Origin: Clostridia bacterium
GTDB lineage: Bacteria > Bacillota > Clostridia > Lachnospirales > Lachnospiraceae
NCBI GenBank assembly: GCA_910575245.1
Contig: CAJTEN010000025.1
Location: 1-64,000, forward strand
Length of the DNA stretch: 64,000 bases
Direction of reading: 5' to 3'
In this document: positions 34,398 through 43,929 of the stretch, in pieces
Layout: every line of letters starts with the position of its first letter
How positions within the stretch are numbered: the first letter of the stretch is position 1
Notes under the pieces: model-generated
Seen by the model: only the letters and a program-made list of their open reading frames with translations
The model's database searches: none
Told to the model about the DNA's origin: nothing
Position numbers and translations under genes: made by a program

Positions 34398-35303
34398 TTA
34401 TCCTTTCACACCGCCGATCATAACCCCCTTAACGAAATATTTCTGTACGAACGGATATACACACAGAATCGGTACGGTTGCCACAACCACAGAAGCTGCC
34501 TTGATCGTAGCCGCAGTCACATTCGTTGATGACGCCACTGTGACACCCGCTGCCTGCATAGCCTGGTTCGTATTCGTGAGCATGTATCTCAAAACAGCCT
34601 GCAGCGCCCATCTGCTCTTCGTATTGATATACAGTACGCTTGAGAAATAGTCATTCCAGTAACCTACTGCTGTAAAGAGGGCAATCGTTGCAATACTCGC
34701 CTTGGATAAGGGCAGAACGATCTTCCAGAAGATCGTCACATCATTCGCGCCATCCAGCCTCGCCGACTCTTCCAGACTCTCCGGAATCGTGGAGAAGAAG
34801 CTGCGCATGATAATGACGTTGTATGCGCTGATCAGTCCCGGAAGAATCAATGACCAGCGGTTGTCGATCAGGTACATGTTCTTGATCAACAGATATCCGG
34901 GAATCATACCGCCTGAAAAGAGCATCGTAAACAGAATCAGCAGATTCATTGTCTTACCGAACGGTAAATCCTTCTTGGAAAGCGGATACGCCGTTGTCGC
35001 AGTAAATAATGTGCCAAGGAAGGTTCCTGTAACCGTCACCATGATAGTCGTAAAATATCCGGTCCAGATGGACGGATCCTTAAATACCTTGGAATAAGTG
35101 TCTAAGTTAAACCCCTGTGGCCAGAGGAACACGCCTCCCTTCGCCGTAGCTTCCACCGAACTGAAGGACATCATAATAACGTGCCAGAAAGGGTACAGCA
35201 TGATGAGACTCAGCACTGTGAAGAAAATATAATTGAGGATCTTAAAGGTTTTTTCAGCCGTACCTACTTGAATTGTGGTTCCGGCCACTTTTGATTTTGC
35301 CAT
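34398..35303 (-). CDS. Carbohydrate ABC transporter permease (LplC/MalG type)
   Basis: 301 aa with six predicted membrane helices and the MalG-type EAA loop as ESARLDGANDVTIFWKIVLP near residue 200. It ends YFVKGVMIGGVKG, the usual C-terminus for LplC-like permeases. It would pair with an LplB-type partner, but the adjacent partner gene is reduced to its last 74 codons. The importer may therefore be inactive, or may borrow another permease. Confidence 0.9.
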   Translation of the reverse strand: MAKSKVAGTTIQVGTAEKTFKILNYIFFTVLSLIMLYPFWHVIMMSFSSVEATAKGGVFLWPQGFNLDTYSKVFKDPSIWTGYFTTIMVTVTGTFLGTLFTATTAYPLSKKDLPFGKTMNLLILFTMLFSGGMIPGYLLIKNMYLIDNRWSLILPGLISAYNVIIMRSFFSTIPESLEESARLDGANDVTIFWKIVLPLSKASIATIALFTAVGYWNDYFSSVLYINTKSRWALQAVLRYMLTNTNQAMQAAGVTVASSTNVTAATIKAASVVVATVPILCVYPFVQKYFVKGVMIGGVKG

Positions 35304-35322
35304 ATTATTCTCCTTCCTTTCC

Positions 35323-35544
35323 CTAGAATAGTCCTTCGTTGTTCGTCCGCTTCGCTATCGTATTGACAACAACGATCAGAATGAATGCCACAACCGATTT
35401 GAACATACCCGCCGCCGTGGAGAAGGAATAGTCGTTATTGATAATACCCATTCGGTAAACGTATGTATCAATGATATCCGCCACATCATATACATGCGAA
35501 GTATACAGCATGAAGATCTGGTCAAATCCGGCATTCAGGATATT
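35323..35544 (-). pseudogene. C-terminal remnant of an LplB-type ABC permease
   Basis: From 35544 the minus-strand frame reads NILNAGFDQIFMLYTSHVYD, VADIIDTYVYRMGI and NNDYSFSTAAGMFKSVVAF, ending KRTNNEGLF. This is the last ~74 residues of an approximately 310-aa permease, in its usual place upstream of the LplC-type gene. Everything before NILNAGF is missing, and the next bases (35550 on) are the start of a gene on the opposite strand. The break is therefore within five bases of 35545. Confidence 0.85.
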
Positions 35545-35549
35545 ACATT

Positions 35550-36157
35550 ATGAAAACGAATACCTACGGAATCGATTTAAAGAAGGGTGTATTAAACAGA
35601 GGAAATCTGTATCGGATGGCCCGTGTAATGGAAAGGCAGACTTTATCATTGTAGAATTCAGTGTTAACGATGATGACAATGAACATTTTCTGGAAACCTA
35701 TGAGGGATTGATCAGTAAACTATACAAAAGTAAAGCCCGCCCCGCCGTCCTGACCGTAAACAGCGTGCGGTATGACAACGGAGAGAATGCCCAGGAGCAA
35801 CACCTGAAGGTCGGCAGGGCGTACCATATCCCCTGTGTAAGCATGAAACCGTGCCTGTATGAAAAAGTTCTGGACGGTACCTTTACAAGCCGTAACATCA
35901 CCGAGGATGATCTGCACCCTAACGATCTCGGCCACAGCCTGATGGCTGAAGTTATCATTGATTTCCTTGAAGGGGTATATGAGCATCTGAAAGACATGCC
36001 TGACCCGGCATCGGAAGCCGACAGCCTCCACCTGGATACCTTGGCCGAACATCTGCCCTACGGAGAGCATACCGTAGAAATCGAAGTGGCCAAAACCCAT
36101 GAAAATGATAAAGTGCCATTTTATCTTGTATCGGTGATCGTCTCCGCCCAGGCGTAG
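35550..36157 (+). pseudogene. SGNH/GDSL hydrolase with internal deletion and frameshift
   Basis: ATG 35550 gives MKTNTYGIDLKKGVLNRGNL then YRMARVMER, a typical N-terminus of clostridial SGNH hydrolases linked to glycan deacetylation. At about 35636 the frame shifts and continues with ADFIIVEFSVNDDDNEHFLE (block III, Asn), ARAYHIPCVSMKPC-type sequence and DDLHPNDLGHSLMAEVII (block V, Asp and His). The block I segment with the catalytic Ser, roughly 60 residues, has been deleted. No promoter or ribosome site precedes the ATG, because the upstream DNA is permease sequence. The gene is dead. Confidence 0.75.
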
Positions 36158-36158
36158 C

Positions 36159-37287
36159 CTACTGCATGTATTCCGCCGGAATAATCAGCCTGATCAAAGT
36201 GCCTTCCTTTGACTTTGAATAGATATGCATACGGTACCCATTGCCATAATACTGCCTGATACGCTGATTGATATTATAGAGTCCGATGCTTTTGCTCCTG
36301 CTCATATCACGGATCTCGATATCCTTCCGAAGCTTCTCCAAAGCTTCGGAAGCCATACCGCATCCGTTGTCCTCCACATCAATATACAGCAGTCTAAACC
36401 CATCCGAAATCCTGCTGTAAACGGAAAGCCGGATCACTCCACCCTCTTCTTTCTCCTCCATTCCATGCAGAATCGCATTTTCCACCACCGGCTGCAAAAG
36501 CAGCGGCAGGATCTGATATTCTGACAATTCCAGGCCTTCCTCCACTTTCTTCTCGTACAGGATACGGTCGCCGAACCGCAGCTGCTGTATCATCATATAT
36601 ATATCCACATGTTCTATCTCTCCCTCCAGGGATGTGACAGAAGCTCCCACATTTTCCAACACATATCTCATGGATCTGCCTAACAGTTTGACCGCTGTTG
36701 CCACTTCCCTGTCTCCGGCCGTAAAGGCCTTCATGCGGATTGTCTCCAGTGTATTGTACAGGAAATGCGGATTGATCTGGCTTGCCAACATTTTAAATTC
36801 CATTTCCTGCTGGCTGATCATAAATTCTTTCTCCTTGATCTGTGCCTCATAAACCTTCGCTTCCTGCTCTTTAATATTCTTCACCATCACCTGCAGATCG
36901 GCAAACACATCGGATAACTCATCATTTCCCTGGAGGATCGGGATCAGCCCATAATCCCGATTGCTGGCCTTATGCATCTCCTGCCGAAGTACCCCCCCCC
37001 ACTCTCTCTACAAAATATCCGGTAAAGAAGTGTATCATAATAAGCGGAATCACCAATGCAAGAAGCAAAACCGCAATGCAGAGCAATAATATATTCTGTA
37101 TATTTCGAAATCCGCCGGGATCGATCGTGGTAATATAAAGTCTTGACTCCGACCGGTAAGTATATAGAGTGGAAATATCAATAAAACATGTCACGCCATC
37201 CTGTCTGATCCGGTCTCTGCGCTGGAAATATGGTTCTTCATAATCAATGGCGCAGGATTGCTCCATGCAATTACATGTAATTTGCAT
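36159..37287 (-). pseudogene. YesM-type sensor histidine kinase, broken at a G9 homopolymer
   Basis: The N-terminal frame (37287-36970) ends with one membrane helix (IQNILLLCIAVLLLALVIPL) and FFTGYFVERV. After a tract of nine G (plus-strand C 36992-37000) it runs to a stop. One frame over, the protein continues as VLRQEMHKASNRDYG, HAMP linker, FKMLASQINPHFLYNTLETI (phosphoacceptor His) and VEDNGCGMASEALE with NINQRIRQYYGNGY. One G fewer would restore a single frame. The extracellular Cache domain is also much shorter than usual. The partner regulator is the damaged AraC gene at 31.7 kb or was lost. Confidence 0.75.
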
Positions 37288-37405
37288 CCAAAAACGCCTA
37301 CGGTAACAGTTTTCTTATTGTGACGAAACAAATACAGGTATGATCCTGCGGTATTAACTGTTATAATGAGAAATACAATTAACCTATCGAAAGCGAGGAT
37401 ATTCT

Positions 37406-39745
37406 ATGAAATTCAACAACGGCTGCTGGCTGTTCAAAGAAGGGACAGCCTGCTTCTCTCCGCACGAGGTCTACTATACCAGAATCAGCGACACGGAAGT
37501 GACCCTGTGCGCACCCACACACCCGATCGCCCAGCGCGGCGCCACATTAGGCGGGATCAATCTCACCATCCGCATCTCATCCCCTATGCCAGATGTGCTG
37601 CGTATACAGACCGGCCACCATACGGGAAGGCTTAAGCGGGCGCCTTCCTTTGACCTGAAACTGAATGACCCGCAGAAGCTTCAGGTGGAAGACAGCGAAG
37701 ATAAGATCACCGTCACCACCGGAAGCCTGACCCTGGCTATCACGAAAAATCCCTGGTCCATGACCTACACAAGCGGCGGCAAAGTGCTTACCGCCAGCGG
37801 GAACCGTGATCTCGCCCTGATGAAGACTGACTATAAAGGCGATTTCTACGAAGTAAACGGCGATCTGGAAAACACCTTCATGCGTGAACAGCTGAATATC
37901 GGCGTAGGCGAATTGCTGTATGGTACCGGTGAACGCTTCACCCCTTTTGTCAAAAACGGGCAGAGCGTTGAAATCTACAACGAGGACGGCGGCACAAGCA
38001 CAGAGCAGGCCTATAAGAACATTCCTTTCTTCCTTTCCAACAAAGGATACGGTGTCCTGGTCAACCATCCGGAGCGTGTCTCCATGGAATTCGGCACGGA
38101 GAATGTGACGAAGACTTCCTTCTGTGTCGAGGGCGGCAGCCTGGATTACTTCTTCTTCAACGGATCGACCATGAAAGATGTCCTGACAAGATACACCGAT
38201 CTTTCCGGCAAGCCCGCACTTCCGGCTCCCTGGACCTTCGGCCTGTGGCTGTCCACTTCTTTCACGACCGATTATGATGAAGCCACCGTTATGAGCTTTA
38301 TCGACGGTATGCTGGACCGCGGCATTCCGCTGCGTACCTTCCACTTCGACTGCTTCTGGATGAAAGCCTTCCACTGGTCAGATTTCGTCTGGGACGAGAA
38401 AGTCTTCCCCGATCCCACAGGAATGCTGTCCCGGATCAAGGCGAAAGGCCTTAATATCTGCGTATGGATCAATCCTTACATCGGACAGGAATCTATCCTT
38501 TTTGCCGAGGGCGCAAAGAAAGGATACTTCATCAAAAGGCCTAACGGCGATGTGTGGCAATGGGATATGTGGCAGCCCGGCATGGCACTGGTAGACTTCA
38601 CCAATCCGGATGCCTGCAGATGGTATCAGGACAAGCTGGAAGCGCTGCTGGATATGGGTGTGGACTGCTTCAAGACAGATTTCGGTGAGAGGATCCCGAT
38701 AAACTGTGTCTACCATGACGGTTCCGACCCTAAGAAGATGCACAATTTCTATACCTATCTCTATAACAAAGTTGTATTCGATCTGCTGGAGCGCAAGCGC
38801 GGCAAGGGAGAAGCCGTGCTGTTCGCCCGCTCTGCTACCGTAGGCGGCCAGAAATTCCCGGTACACTGGGGCGGCGACTGCTGGTCCGACTATGTCTCCA
38901 TGGAAGAAAGTCTGCGCGGCGGCCTGTCCCTGCTCATGTCGGGTTTTGGTTTCTGGGCACACGATATCGGCGGTTTCGAGCACACCTCCACGGCGGATGT
39001 GTACAAGCGCTGGGTTGCCTTCGGCCTGCTGTCCTCCCACAGCCGCCTGCACGGCAGCCAGTCTTACCGCGTACCGTGGCTGTATGACGAGGAAGCTGTA
39101 GATGTGGTGAGGGCATTCACCCGCCTGAAGGCTTCGTTGATGCCTTATCTCTACAAGACATCCATCGACACTTCCCGTTCCGGTGTGCCGACTATGAGAA
39201 GTATGGTTCTGGAATTCACCCAGGATAAGAACTGCAGTTACCTGGATAAACAGTATATGCTGGGTGACAATCTGCTCGTTGCTCCGATCTTCAACGAAGA
39301 GGGAATCGGTTCGTTCTATCTTCCGAAGGGCACCTGGACGGATTTCTTTACAGGAGAAGTGATGAATGGCGGCGCCTGGGCCGAAAAGAAATATGATTAT
39401 CTGCATCTGCCGCTGATGGTGCGCGAGAATTCTGTCGTGGCAGTCGGCGCCTGTGATGATAAGCCGGATTATGATTATGCCGACGGCGTAGAACTGCGCG
39501 TGTATGCACTCGTGGACGGACAGGAATGTTCGACAACCGTCTATGATATGAAACAGAAAGAAGACCTGCGTGTCTCCATTGTGAAGAGCGGCACTTCGAT
39601 CAGCATCCAGGCCGAAGGGGATAAACCCTATACGGTGCGGCTTGTCAATGTACAGGCAGCTTCGGCGGTTGGAGCTTCCATGGCAGTCGACGGGAAGGAT
39701 ACGGTGTTGACGCTTTCAGGTGCGGTTGCCGATATCACGTTATAG
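37406..39745 (+). CDS. yicI: GH31 alpha-xylosidase (YicI-like)
   Basis: 779 aa. N-terminal galactose-mutarotase-like beta domain, then the (beta/alpha)8 barrel with FHFDCFWMKAFHWSDFVWDE, the nucleophile in DCFKTDFGERIP near residue 430 and the acid/base Asp in HWGGDCWSDYVSMEESLRGG near 500. The C-terminal beta domains follow. FHFDCFWMK and KTDFGERIP are the pattern of YicI-type alpha-xylosidases, which remove alpha-1,6-xylose from xyloglucan oligosaccharides or isoprimeverose. It lacks a signal peptide and acts in the cytoplasm on imported sugars. The ribosome site is gagg; TATAAT at 37362-37367 is a candidate -10. A terminator follows. Confidence 0.92.
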   Translation: MKFNNGCWLFKEGTACFSPHEVYYTRISDTEVTLCAPTHPIAQRGATLGGINLTIRISSPMPDVLRIQTGHHTGRLKRAPSFDLKLNDPQKLQVEDSEDKITVTTGSLTLAITKNPWSMTYTSGGKVLTASGNRDLALMKTDYKGDFYEVNGDLENTFMREQLNIGVGELLYGTGERFTPFVKNGQSVEIYNEDGGTSTEQAYKNIPFFLSNKGYGVLVNHPERVSMEFGTENVTKTSFCVEGGSLDYFFFNGSTMKDVLTRYTDLSGKPALPAPWTFGLWLSTSFTTDYDEATVMSFIDGMLDRGIPLRTFHFDCFWMKAFHWSDFVWDEKVFPDPTGMLSRIKAKGLNICVWINPYIGQESILFAEGAKKGYFIKRPNGDVWQWDMWQPGMALVDFTNPDACRWYQDKLEALLDMGVDCFKTDFGERIPINCVYHDGSDPKKMHNFYTYLYNKVVFDLLERKRGKGEAVLFARSATVGGQKFPVHWGGDCWSDYVSMEESLRGGLSLLMSGFGFWAHDIGGFEHTSTADVYKRWVAFGLLSSHSRLHGSQSYRVPWLYDEEAVDVVRAFTRLKASLMPYLYKTSIDTSRSGVPTMRSMVLEFTQDKNCSYLDKQYMLGDNLLVAPIFNEEGIGSFYLPKGTWTDFFTGEVMNGGAWAEKKYDYLHLPLMVRENSVVAVGACDDKPDYDYADGVELRVYALVDGQECSTTVYDMKQKEDLRVSIVKSGTSISIQAEGDKPYTVRLVNVQAASAVGASMAVDGKDTVLTLSGAVADITL

Positions 39746-39780
39746 GACATTAAATTCATTACGCATACATCTTTTCAAAG

Positions 39781-39815
39781 AAAAGCAGAGTCTCACAGTG
39801 TGGGCTCTGCTTTTT
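39781..39815 (+). terminator. Rho-independent terminator
   Basis: aaaagcagag pairs with ctctgctttt around a 14-nt loop and is followed by further T. It follows the alpha-xylosidase gene by about 35 nt. Confidence 0.8.
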
Positions 39816-39909
39816 GCATTTTTAATTGATGTTCCCCTCTCCACGCTCTGCCAAATTTGAAGCCAAAATATAATCTGCAAACAGTCCTCTATCATTTATT
39901 AAAACACTA

Positions 39910-42882
39910 TTAATGAGTTACGAGAGGCTTAATTTCTTCGTCTAACGTTTTTCGGAGTTCCGCCATCATCTGAGCATAATATTTGAACTTTGGCAATGCC
40001 TGTTCCTGTGCAGCCTTATAGCCTGCAAAATCGATTGTGGCCTTTATTGCGCTTTCATTGGGAATCTCACCATTTCTATAATGAGTTGCAGCATACATAA
40101 CTTCCTCTTTAGAAGCAAACCAAATCAGGCAAAAATCATCAATTACTTTCTCGATGCATTCCTGTTTTGTTTTTTCAATAATGTTAAGAATAGACTGGCC
40201 TTTGTACTTACTATCATCCAGTTCAATCTCAGATACCACATCAGCCATAATATCGGCAATCTTTGGATTCTCTTTTCTTAGTTCCTCAATATACTGCCTG
40301 ATTTCTTCGATCTTCTTCTGCCGCTCTTTCGGTGTAATATCTTCGTCGCTATTTTCAGGAGTTACAATATTTTGAATCAGATTGATAATGTATTCATAGT
40401 CAATTTTGATGTTACTGTATGCCATCAGCTCATAATCATAATCTACAGCCGGAGCATTCGGATCATCCTCCGGAACTGATTTGTCTGGTCTGAGCTCTTC
40501 AATCAAATTTGCGTAATGACCGGCATAATCTTCATATTCTTTCTCTGTCATTCCATAGGATTCCAGCATTCCGTGTTCATAATTAGTAAAGGACTTGAGC
40601 TGTGCAAATAGTTTGTCAAAATTCTGGAACATTTTTACAAATACTTCTTTTTCTTTTCGTGACATTGCCGGGATATCCACAGGTGTCTGTGCAGCTATCC
40701 TTACTGCTGATAACGCTTTCCTAAAAGCCGGTTCTATCTCATCCCAGTCCGCCAATAAAGCTTCTTTGGTTCCTCCTGCAGAATATAGCTTCACCGCATT
40801 ATCTACGGCTTCCTTAAACAACTTAGGCGACTGGAATGTAACAATCTGCCCATAAATCTTAGGCTTGTCAAATATACGATTTGTTCTGGAAAATGCCTGA
40901 ATCAAATCATGTGGTCCCATTGGTTGTCTGTCAATAAATATCGCAGACATACATGGTGCATCAAAGCCTGTCAGCAATCTGTCTACAACAATAACTAAAT
41001 CTACCTGCTCATTTCGGCTCATAAACTTAGCATCTTTTCTTGCCAGCCTTTTATTCAGATTTATATTATATCCCTGAATTTGAGACAAATCATACTTTGT
41101 TCCAAACATGTTATTATAATCATCTAAAGATTCCTGCATCTTCTGCTGATTTACTTGCGACCCCTCTTCATTTTCAGATACAGAGTATGTAATAGCAAAC
41201 TTAGGAAAATCAGGCAATACCCGCTTAATTCTATCGTCTATAACAAGTGGTGTTTCCCCACCTTTTACTTTCTTTAGCAGGTCGTAATATTTCTGAGCAA
41301 TTTGAATAGAGCTTGTTGTAAGAAGACCCTCATAAGTTTTCCCTTTACCATTTTGGAAGCCTAACTTGTGGTAAGATTTATTAAGAATGATATCCAGCAC
41401 TTTTAACATATGAACTTCGTTATCATATGTTCTTGCATCTGTTTCATCCATAATGTTTTTAGGCCCGTTATGCTCTACTTGAAAACCAAGTACTGCATTA
41501 TCATGAATTGCATTTTGAATTGTATATCTATGAAGTCTTTTTCCATACAATTCCTCAGTAGTTCGTGGCAGATCGCCTAACTGGGGATATGGATTCTCTG
41601 CAAAACGCGGTGTCCCTGTAAATCCATACCACAATGAATTTCCAAAAAATCTCTCCAGTTCCCTTTTGGTTGTTGGTGTTACTGCTCTATGACACTCATC
41701 TACTATAAATGCCATTCTGAGATTTTTAATTTTATTATATTCAGGCGTTCCTTCTGTCAGACGCTTTGTAATCAGTCGCTGCAATTTCTGAATGGTAGTA
41801 ACCAATACCTGCCGATCATCAGATTTAAGCTTGTTTTTGAGGTCGTTTACATTTTCTGTCTCATCTACATCTATAAGATCATTATTCGCATAAGCCTGAA
41901 AAGCCTGTGTTGTCTGAGTATCCAAATCTTTTCTGTCAATCAGGAAAATGGTTTTATCCAAAGATGGAATATCCATAAGCAGATTTCTGGTCGCTTTATA
42001 TGATGTCAATGTCTTTCCTGATCCTGTTGTATGCCATACAAATCCCGACTTACCATTTCTGGAGGCTTCCCGAATAGCTTCGATTGCATGAATCTGATAT
42101 GGTCTCAAAATAATCAGTCTCTTTGCGTCCTCATCCAGTACTGTATATCTTGCTATCATCTCATGTGCCTCAGGTATTCGAAGAACACTTTTAGCAAAAT
42201 CAATATAATCAGTTACCGGATTGTTTTCTTTATCAACCCATCCGCTCAAAAATTTCTCGTTAAGTTCACCATCAGATGCGGAAGCAAAATATTTGGTATC
42301 AACACCATTACTTACTACAAACATCTGTACAGCTGAAAATATACCGTTAAACTTACCTTCTCCAATGTATTTTTTTATTTGGCGAAATCCTTCCAGGTAA
42401 GAATGCTGCTTATTTTTTAACTCGATATGAATCATTGGCAATCCATTGATCATGAGTGTCACGTCAAATCTTCGATCTCTGACTGCCGATTCCCCGGCAT
42501 CTCCATCATCCAACGCCCGGTATTGATTGATGACTTCGTAAACACTGCTGCCGCCTGCAATATGCTCATGATTCATAACAACAAGATGCAGTTTCTCTGT
42601 ATCTCTTTGTACATGAACCATAACCTTTCCATTTTCTCCAACAAGCCATTCTCCGGCTTTATAAAAGCTGGAAAACTGCAATTGATTTTTAACCTGCTCA
42701 AATTCAGCATCTGACAGAGAAGTTCCGTTTAAACGATCCTTGTTATTTTGTTCCAGAATATATCTGAAATTTTTCCAAAGATCTTCCTCTGTCTTTAAAT
42801 CCTGCCTGTAAGTCCATTGAGAATCCCCATATGCTAACTGCTCAATTAGTTTCTGTTCGATTAATGCTTCTAATTCTGGCAT
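39910..42882 (-). CDS. hsdR: Type I restriction enzyme, R subunit
   Basis: 990 aa. The N-terminal nuclease domain has DVTLMINGLPMIHIELKNKQ near residue 150 (the D and ExK pattern). Helicase motifs follow: FVWHTTGSGKTLTSYKA near 290, the DECH box FIVDECHRAV near 390, YGFTGTPRFAEN near 425 and LLTGFDAPCMS near 660 with QAFSRTNRI near 690. The C-terminal helical region binds HsdM. It translocates DNA and cuts unmethylated sites. It is the last gene of the RM operon, separated from hsdS by a three-gene module. Confidence 0.95.
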   Translation of the reverse strand: MPELEALIEQKLIEQLAYGDSQWTYRQDLKTEEDLWKNFRYILEQNNKDRLNGTSLSDAEFEQVKNQLQFSSFYKAGEWLVGENGKVMVHVQRDTEKLHLVVMNHEHIAGGSSVYEVINQYRALDDGDAGESAVRDRRFDVTLMINGLPMIHIELKNKQHSYLEGFRQIKKYIGEGKFNGIFSAVQMFVVSNGVDTKYFASASDGELNEKFLSGWVDKENNPVTDYIDFAKSVLRIPEAHEMIARYTVLDEDAKRLIILRPYQIHAIEAIREASRNGKSGFVWHTTGSGKTLTSYKATRNLLMDIPSLDKTIFLIDRKDLDTQTTQAFQAYANNDLIDVDETENVNDLKNKLKSDDRQVLVTTIQKLQRLITKRLTEGTPEYNKIKNLRMAFIVDECHRAVTPTTKRELERFFGNSLWYGFTGTPRFAENPYPQLGDLPRTTEELYGKRLHRYTIQNAIHDNAVLGFQVEHNGPKNIMDETDARTYDNEVHMLKVLDIILNKSYHKLGFQNGKGKTYEGLLTTSSIQIAQKYYDLLKKVKGGETPLVIDDRIKRVLPDFPKFAITYSVSENEEGSQVNQQKMQESLDDYNNMFGTKYDLSQIQGYNINLNKRLARKDAKFMSRNEQVDLVIVVDRLLTGFDAPCMSAIFIDRQPMGPHDLIQAFSRTNRIFDKPKIYGQIVTFQSPKLFKEAVDNAVKLYSAGGTKEALLADWDEIEPAFRKALSAVRIAAQTPVDIPAMSRKEKEVFVKMFQNFDKLFAQLKSFTNYEHGMLESYGMTEKEYEDYAGHYANLIEELRPDKSVPEDDPNAPAVDYDYELMAYSNIKIDYEYIINLIQNIVTPENSDEDITPKERQKKIEEIRQYIEELRKENPKIADIMADVVSEIELDDSKYKGQSILNIIEKTKQECIEKVIDDFCLIWFASKEEVMYAATHYRNGEIPNESAIKATIDFAGYKAAQEQALPKFKYYAQMMAELRKTLDEEIKPLVTH

Positions 42883-42980
42883 TTTCGTTTCCTCTGCTGA
42901 TCATTCTTGATTTTATATAATGAAAAGTCTGACTTTGACAATTTTATCTTACGCTGTTCCCGAGTGATACTCCAAAAATT

Positions 42981-43190
42981 CTACCATGCATGTTTTCCTG
43001 TCGCAATCAGGCTATCTATATCTTCAAATGCATTTTCTATCCTCTCTGTATGGTATTCCCAATAGCCATCATATATCTTTTGCGTAATGTTGTGATCATC
43101 CCATTCCTTTAAAACATCCCCTGTTGCCTTTTCTTTATAAGCAGCATAATATTCCAATAAATATGAAAAAAATTCCATTTCTTCACTCAT
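42981..43190 (-). CDS. DUF3791 family protein
   Basis: 69 aa: MSEEMEFFSYLLEYYAAYKE, a central WDDHNITQKIYDGYWEYHTE and a final FEDIDSLIATGKHAW. The pattern F-YLLE-YA-K...V...W...I...Y-YH...DID fits DUF3791, a short helical family that repeatedly occurs next to DUF3990 genes. It starts one base after the stop of the middle gene of the module and is probably made in stoichiometric amounts with it. A role as antitoxin or regulator of the DUF3990 protein is inferred from context. Confidence 0.75.
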   Translation of the reverse strand: MSEEMEFFSYLLEYYAAYKEKATGDVLKEWDDHNITQKIYDGYWEYHTERIENAFEDIDSLIATGKHAW

Positions 43191-43191
43191 C

Positions 43192-43437
43192 TTATTCTCC
43201 CCTTATATATACAGATTTTCTCGGATCTCCTGTAATTTTTTCACATTCCCAAATTTCAAATAAAGCTCCGGCGCCAAACTCTGTCATTCCTAGTTCCATA
43301 TCTTCAAGCATCTTGTGTGTTTCAGAGCATACAAATGCCCTGAGTGCTTCCAACGGTGTCATTCCATACTTTTCCAAAATCATTTTCAAAACTTCTGTAT
43401 TATAATAATCTATTATTTCAGGTTCAAGTCTTTTCAT
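43192..43437 (-). CDS. Small helical protein of the DUF3990/DUF3791 module
   Basis: 81 aa: MKRLEPEIIDYYNTEVLKMI, then MTPLEALRAFVCSETHKMLE, DMELGMTEFGAGALFEIWEC and EKITGDPRKSVYIRGE. I cannot name the family. It starts in a 4-bp overlap with the stop of the DUF3990 gene, and DUF3791 follows after one base, so the three are translationally coupled. The acidic, helical nature and position suggest a neutralising partner of the putative ADP-ribosyltransferase toxin; this is inference. Confidence 0.7.
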   Translation of the reverse strand: MKRLEPEIIDYYNTEVLKMILEKYGMTPLEALRAFVCSETHKMLEDMELGMTEFGAGALFEIWECEKITGDPRKSVYIRGE

Positions 43438-43913
43438 AAATATTTAACCTCAACTAATTCTAAAATGGATATGGCTTTTTCGGTTTTAAATGCATATTGA
43501 TCTTTTAAATTTTGCGGGAGCAATAACCGGATTGCTATATCTTCAGTAAATCTTCCTTTTAAAAAATCATTTATCGTTCTAATTGCCTGATCATTCGCCA
43601 CCGGGCCAATAACAATATCATACGAATCACTTGCAGATTTATCAGTACGATACGCAGAAACATATCTCAGCCACTCCTTTGAAGCCTGATCAAAAGCCAA
43701 AAGAGATAAGCTTTCAAAGTCTTTCGAATTAACATGATAGGCCGAAATCACAGGATTTCCTTCTCTACGCCTGTCGGTAGTTCTGACAGCCCACTTCCTT
43801 GCTTGTCCATAATCACTTGTAAGATAAAATCCCGCCCCAAAATCCAATAACTTTCTGGATTTTATGATTTGAAGGTTCTTTACTTCTATATTACTTCCAT
43901 GGTATAAAATCAT
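43434..43913 (-). CDS. DUF3990 family protein, putative ADP-ribosyltransferase-like toxin
   Basis: 159 aa: MILYHGSNIEVKN, KSRKLLDFGAGFYLTSDYGQ, ARKWAVRTTDRRREGN, AYDIVIGPVANDQ-like SYDIVIGPVANDQAIRTIND and RFTEDIAIRLLLPQNLKDQY. The YHGS start and the GAGFYLT motif are the ART-fold NAD-binding signature of DUF3990; the Q in LLLPQNLKDQ is also typical. Related proteins are predicted toxins. It is the first gene of a three-gene set inserted between hsdS (16 nt away) and hsdR. Target and effect are unknown. Confidence 0.75.
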   Translation of the reverse strand: MILYHGSNIEVKNLQIIKSRKLLDFGAGFYLTSDYGQARKWAVRTTDRRREGNPVISAYHVNSKDFESLSLLAFDQASKEWLRYVSAYRTDKSASDSYDIVIGPVANDQAIRTINDFLKGRFTEDIAIRLLLPQNLKDQYAFKTEKAISILELVEVKYL

Positions 43914-43929
43914 ATTTTCACATCTTTCT

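Noticed and set aside
38378-39406. 342-codon minus-strand frame inside the alpha-xylosidase gene
   Set aside because: The GH31 gene on the plus strand has all catalytic motifs; the reverse frame is a by-product of its codon use.
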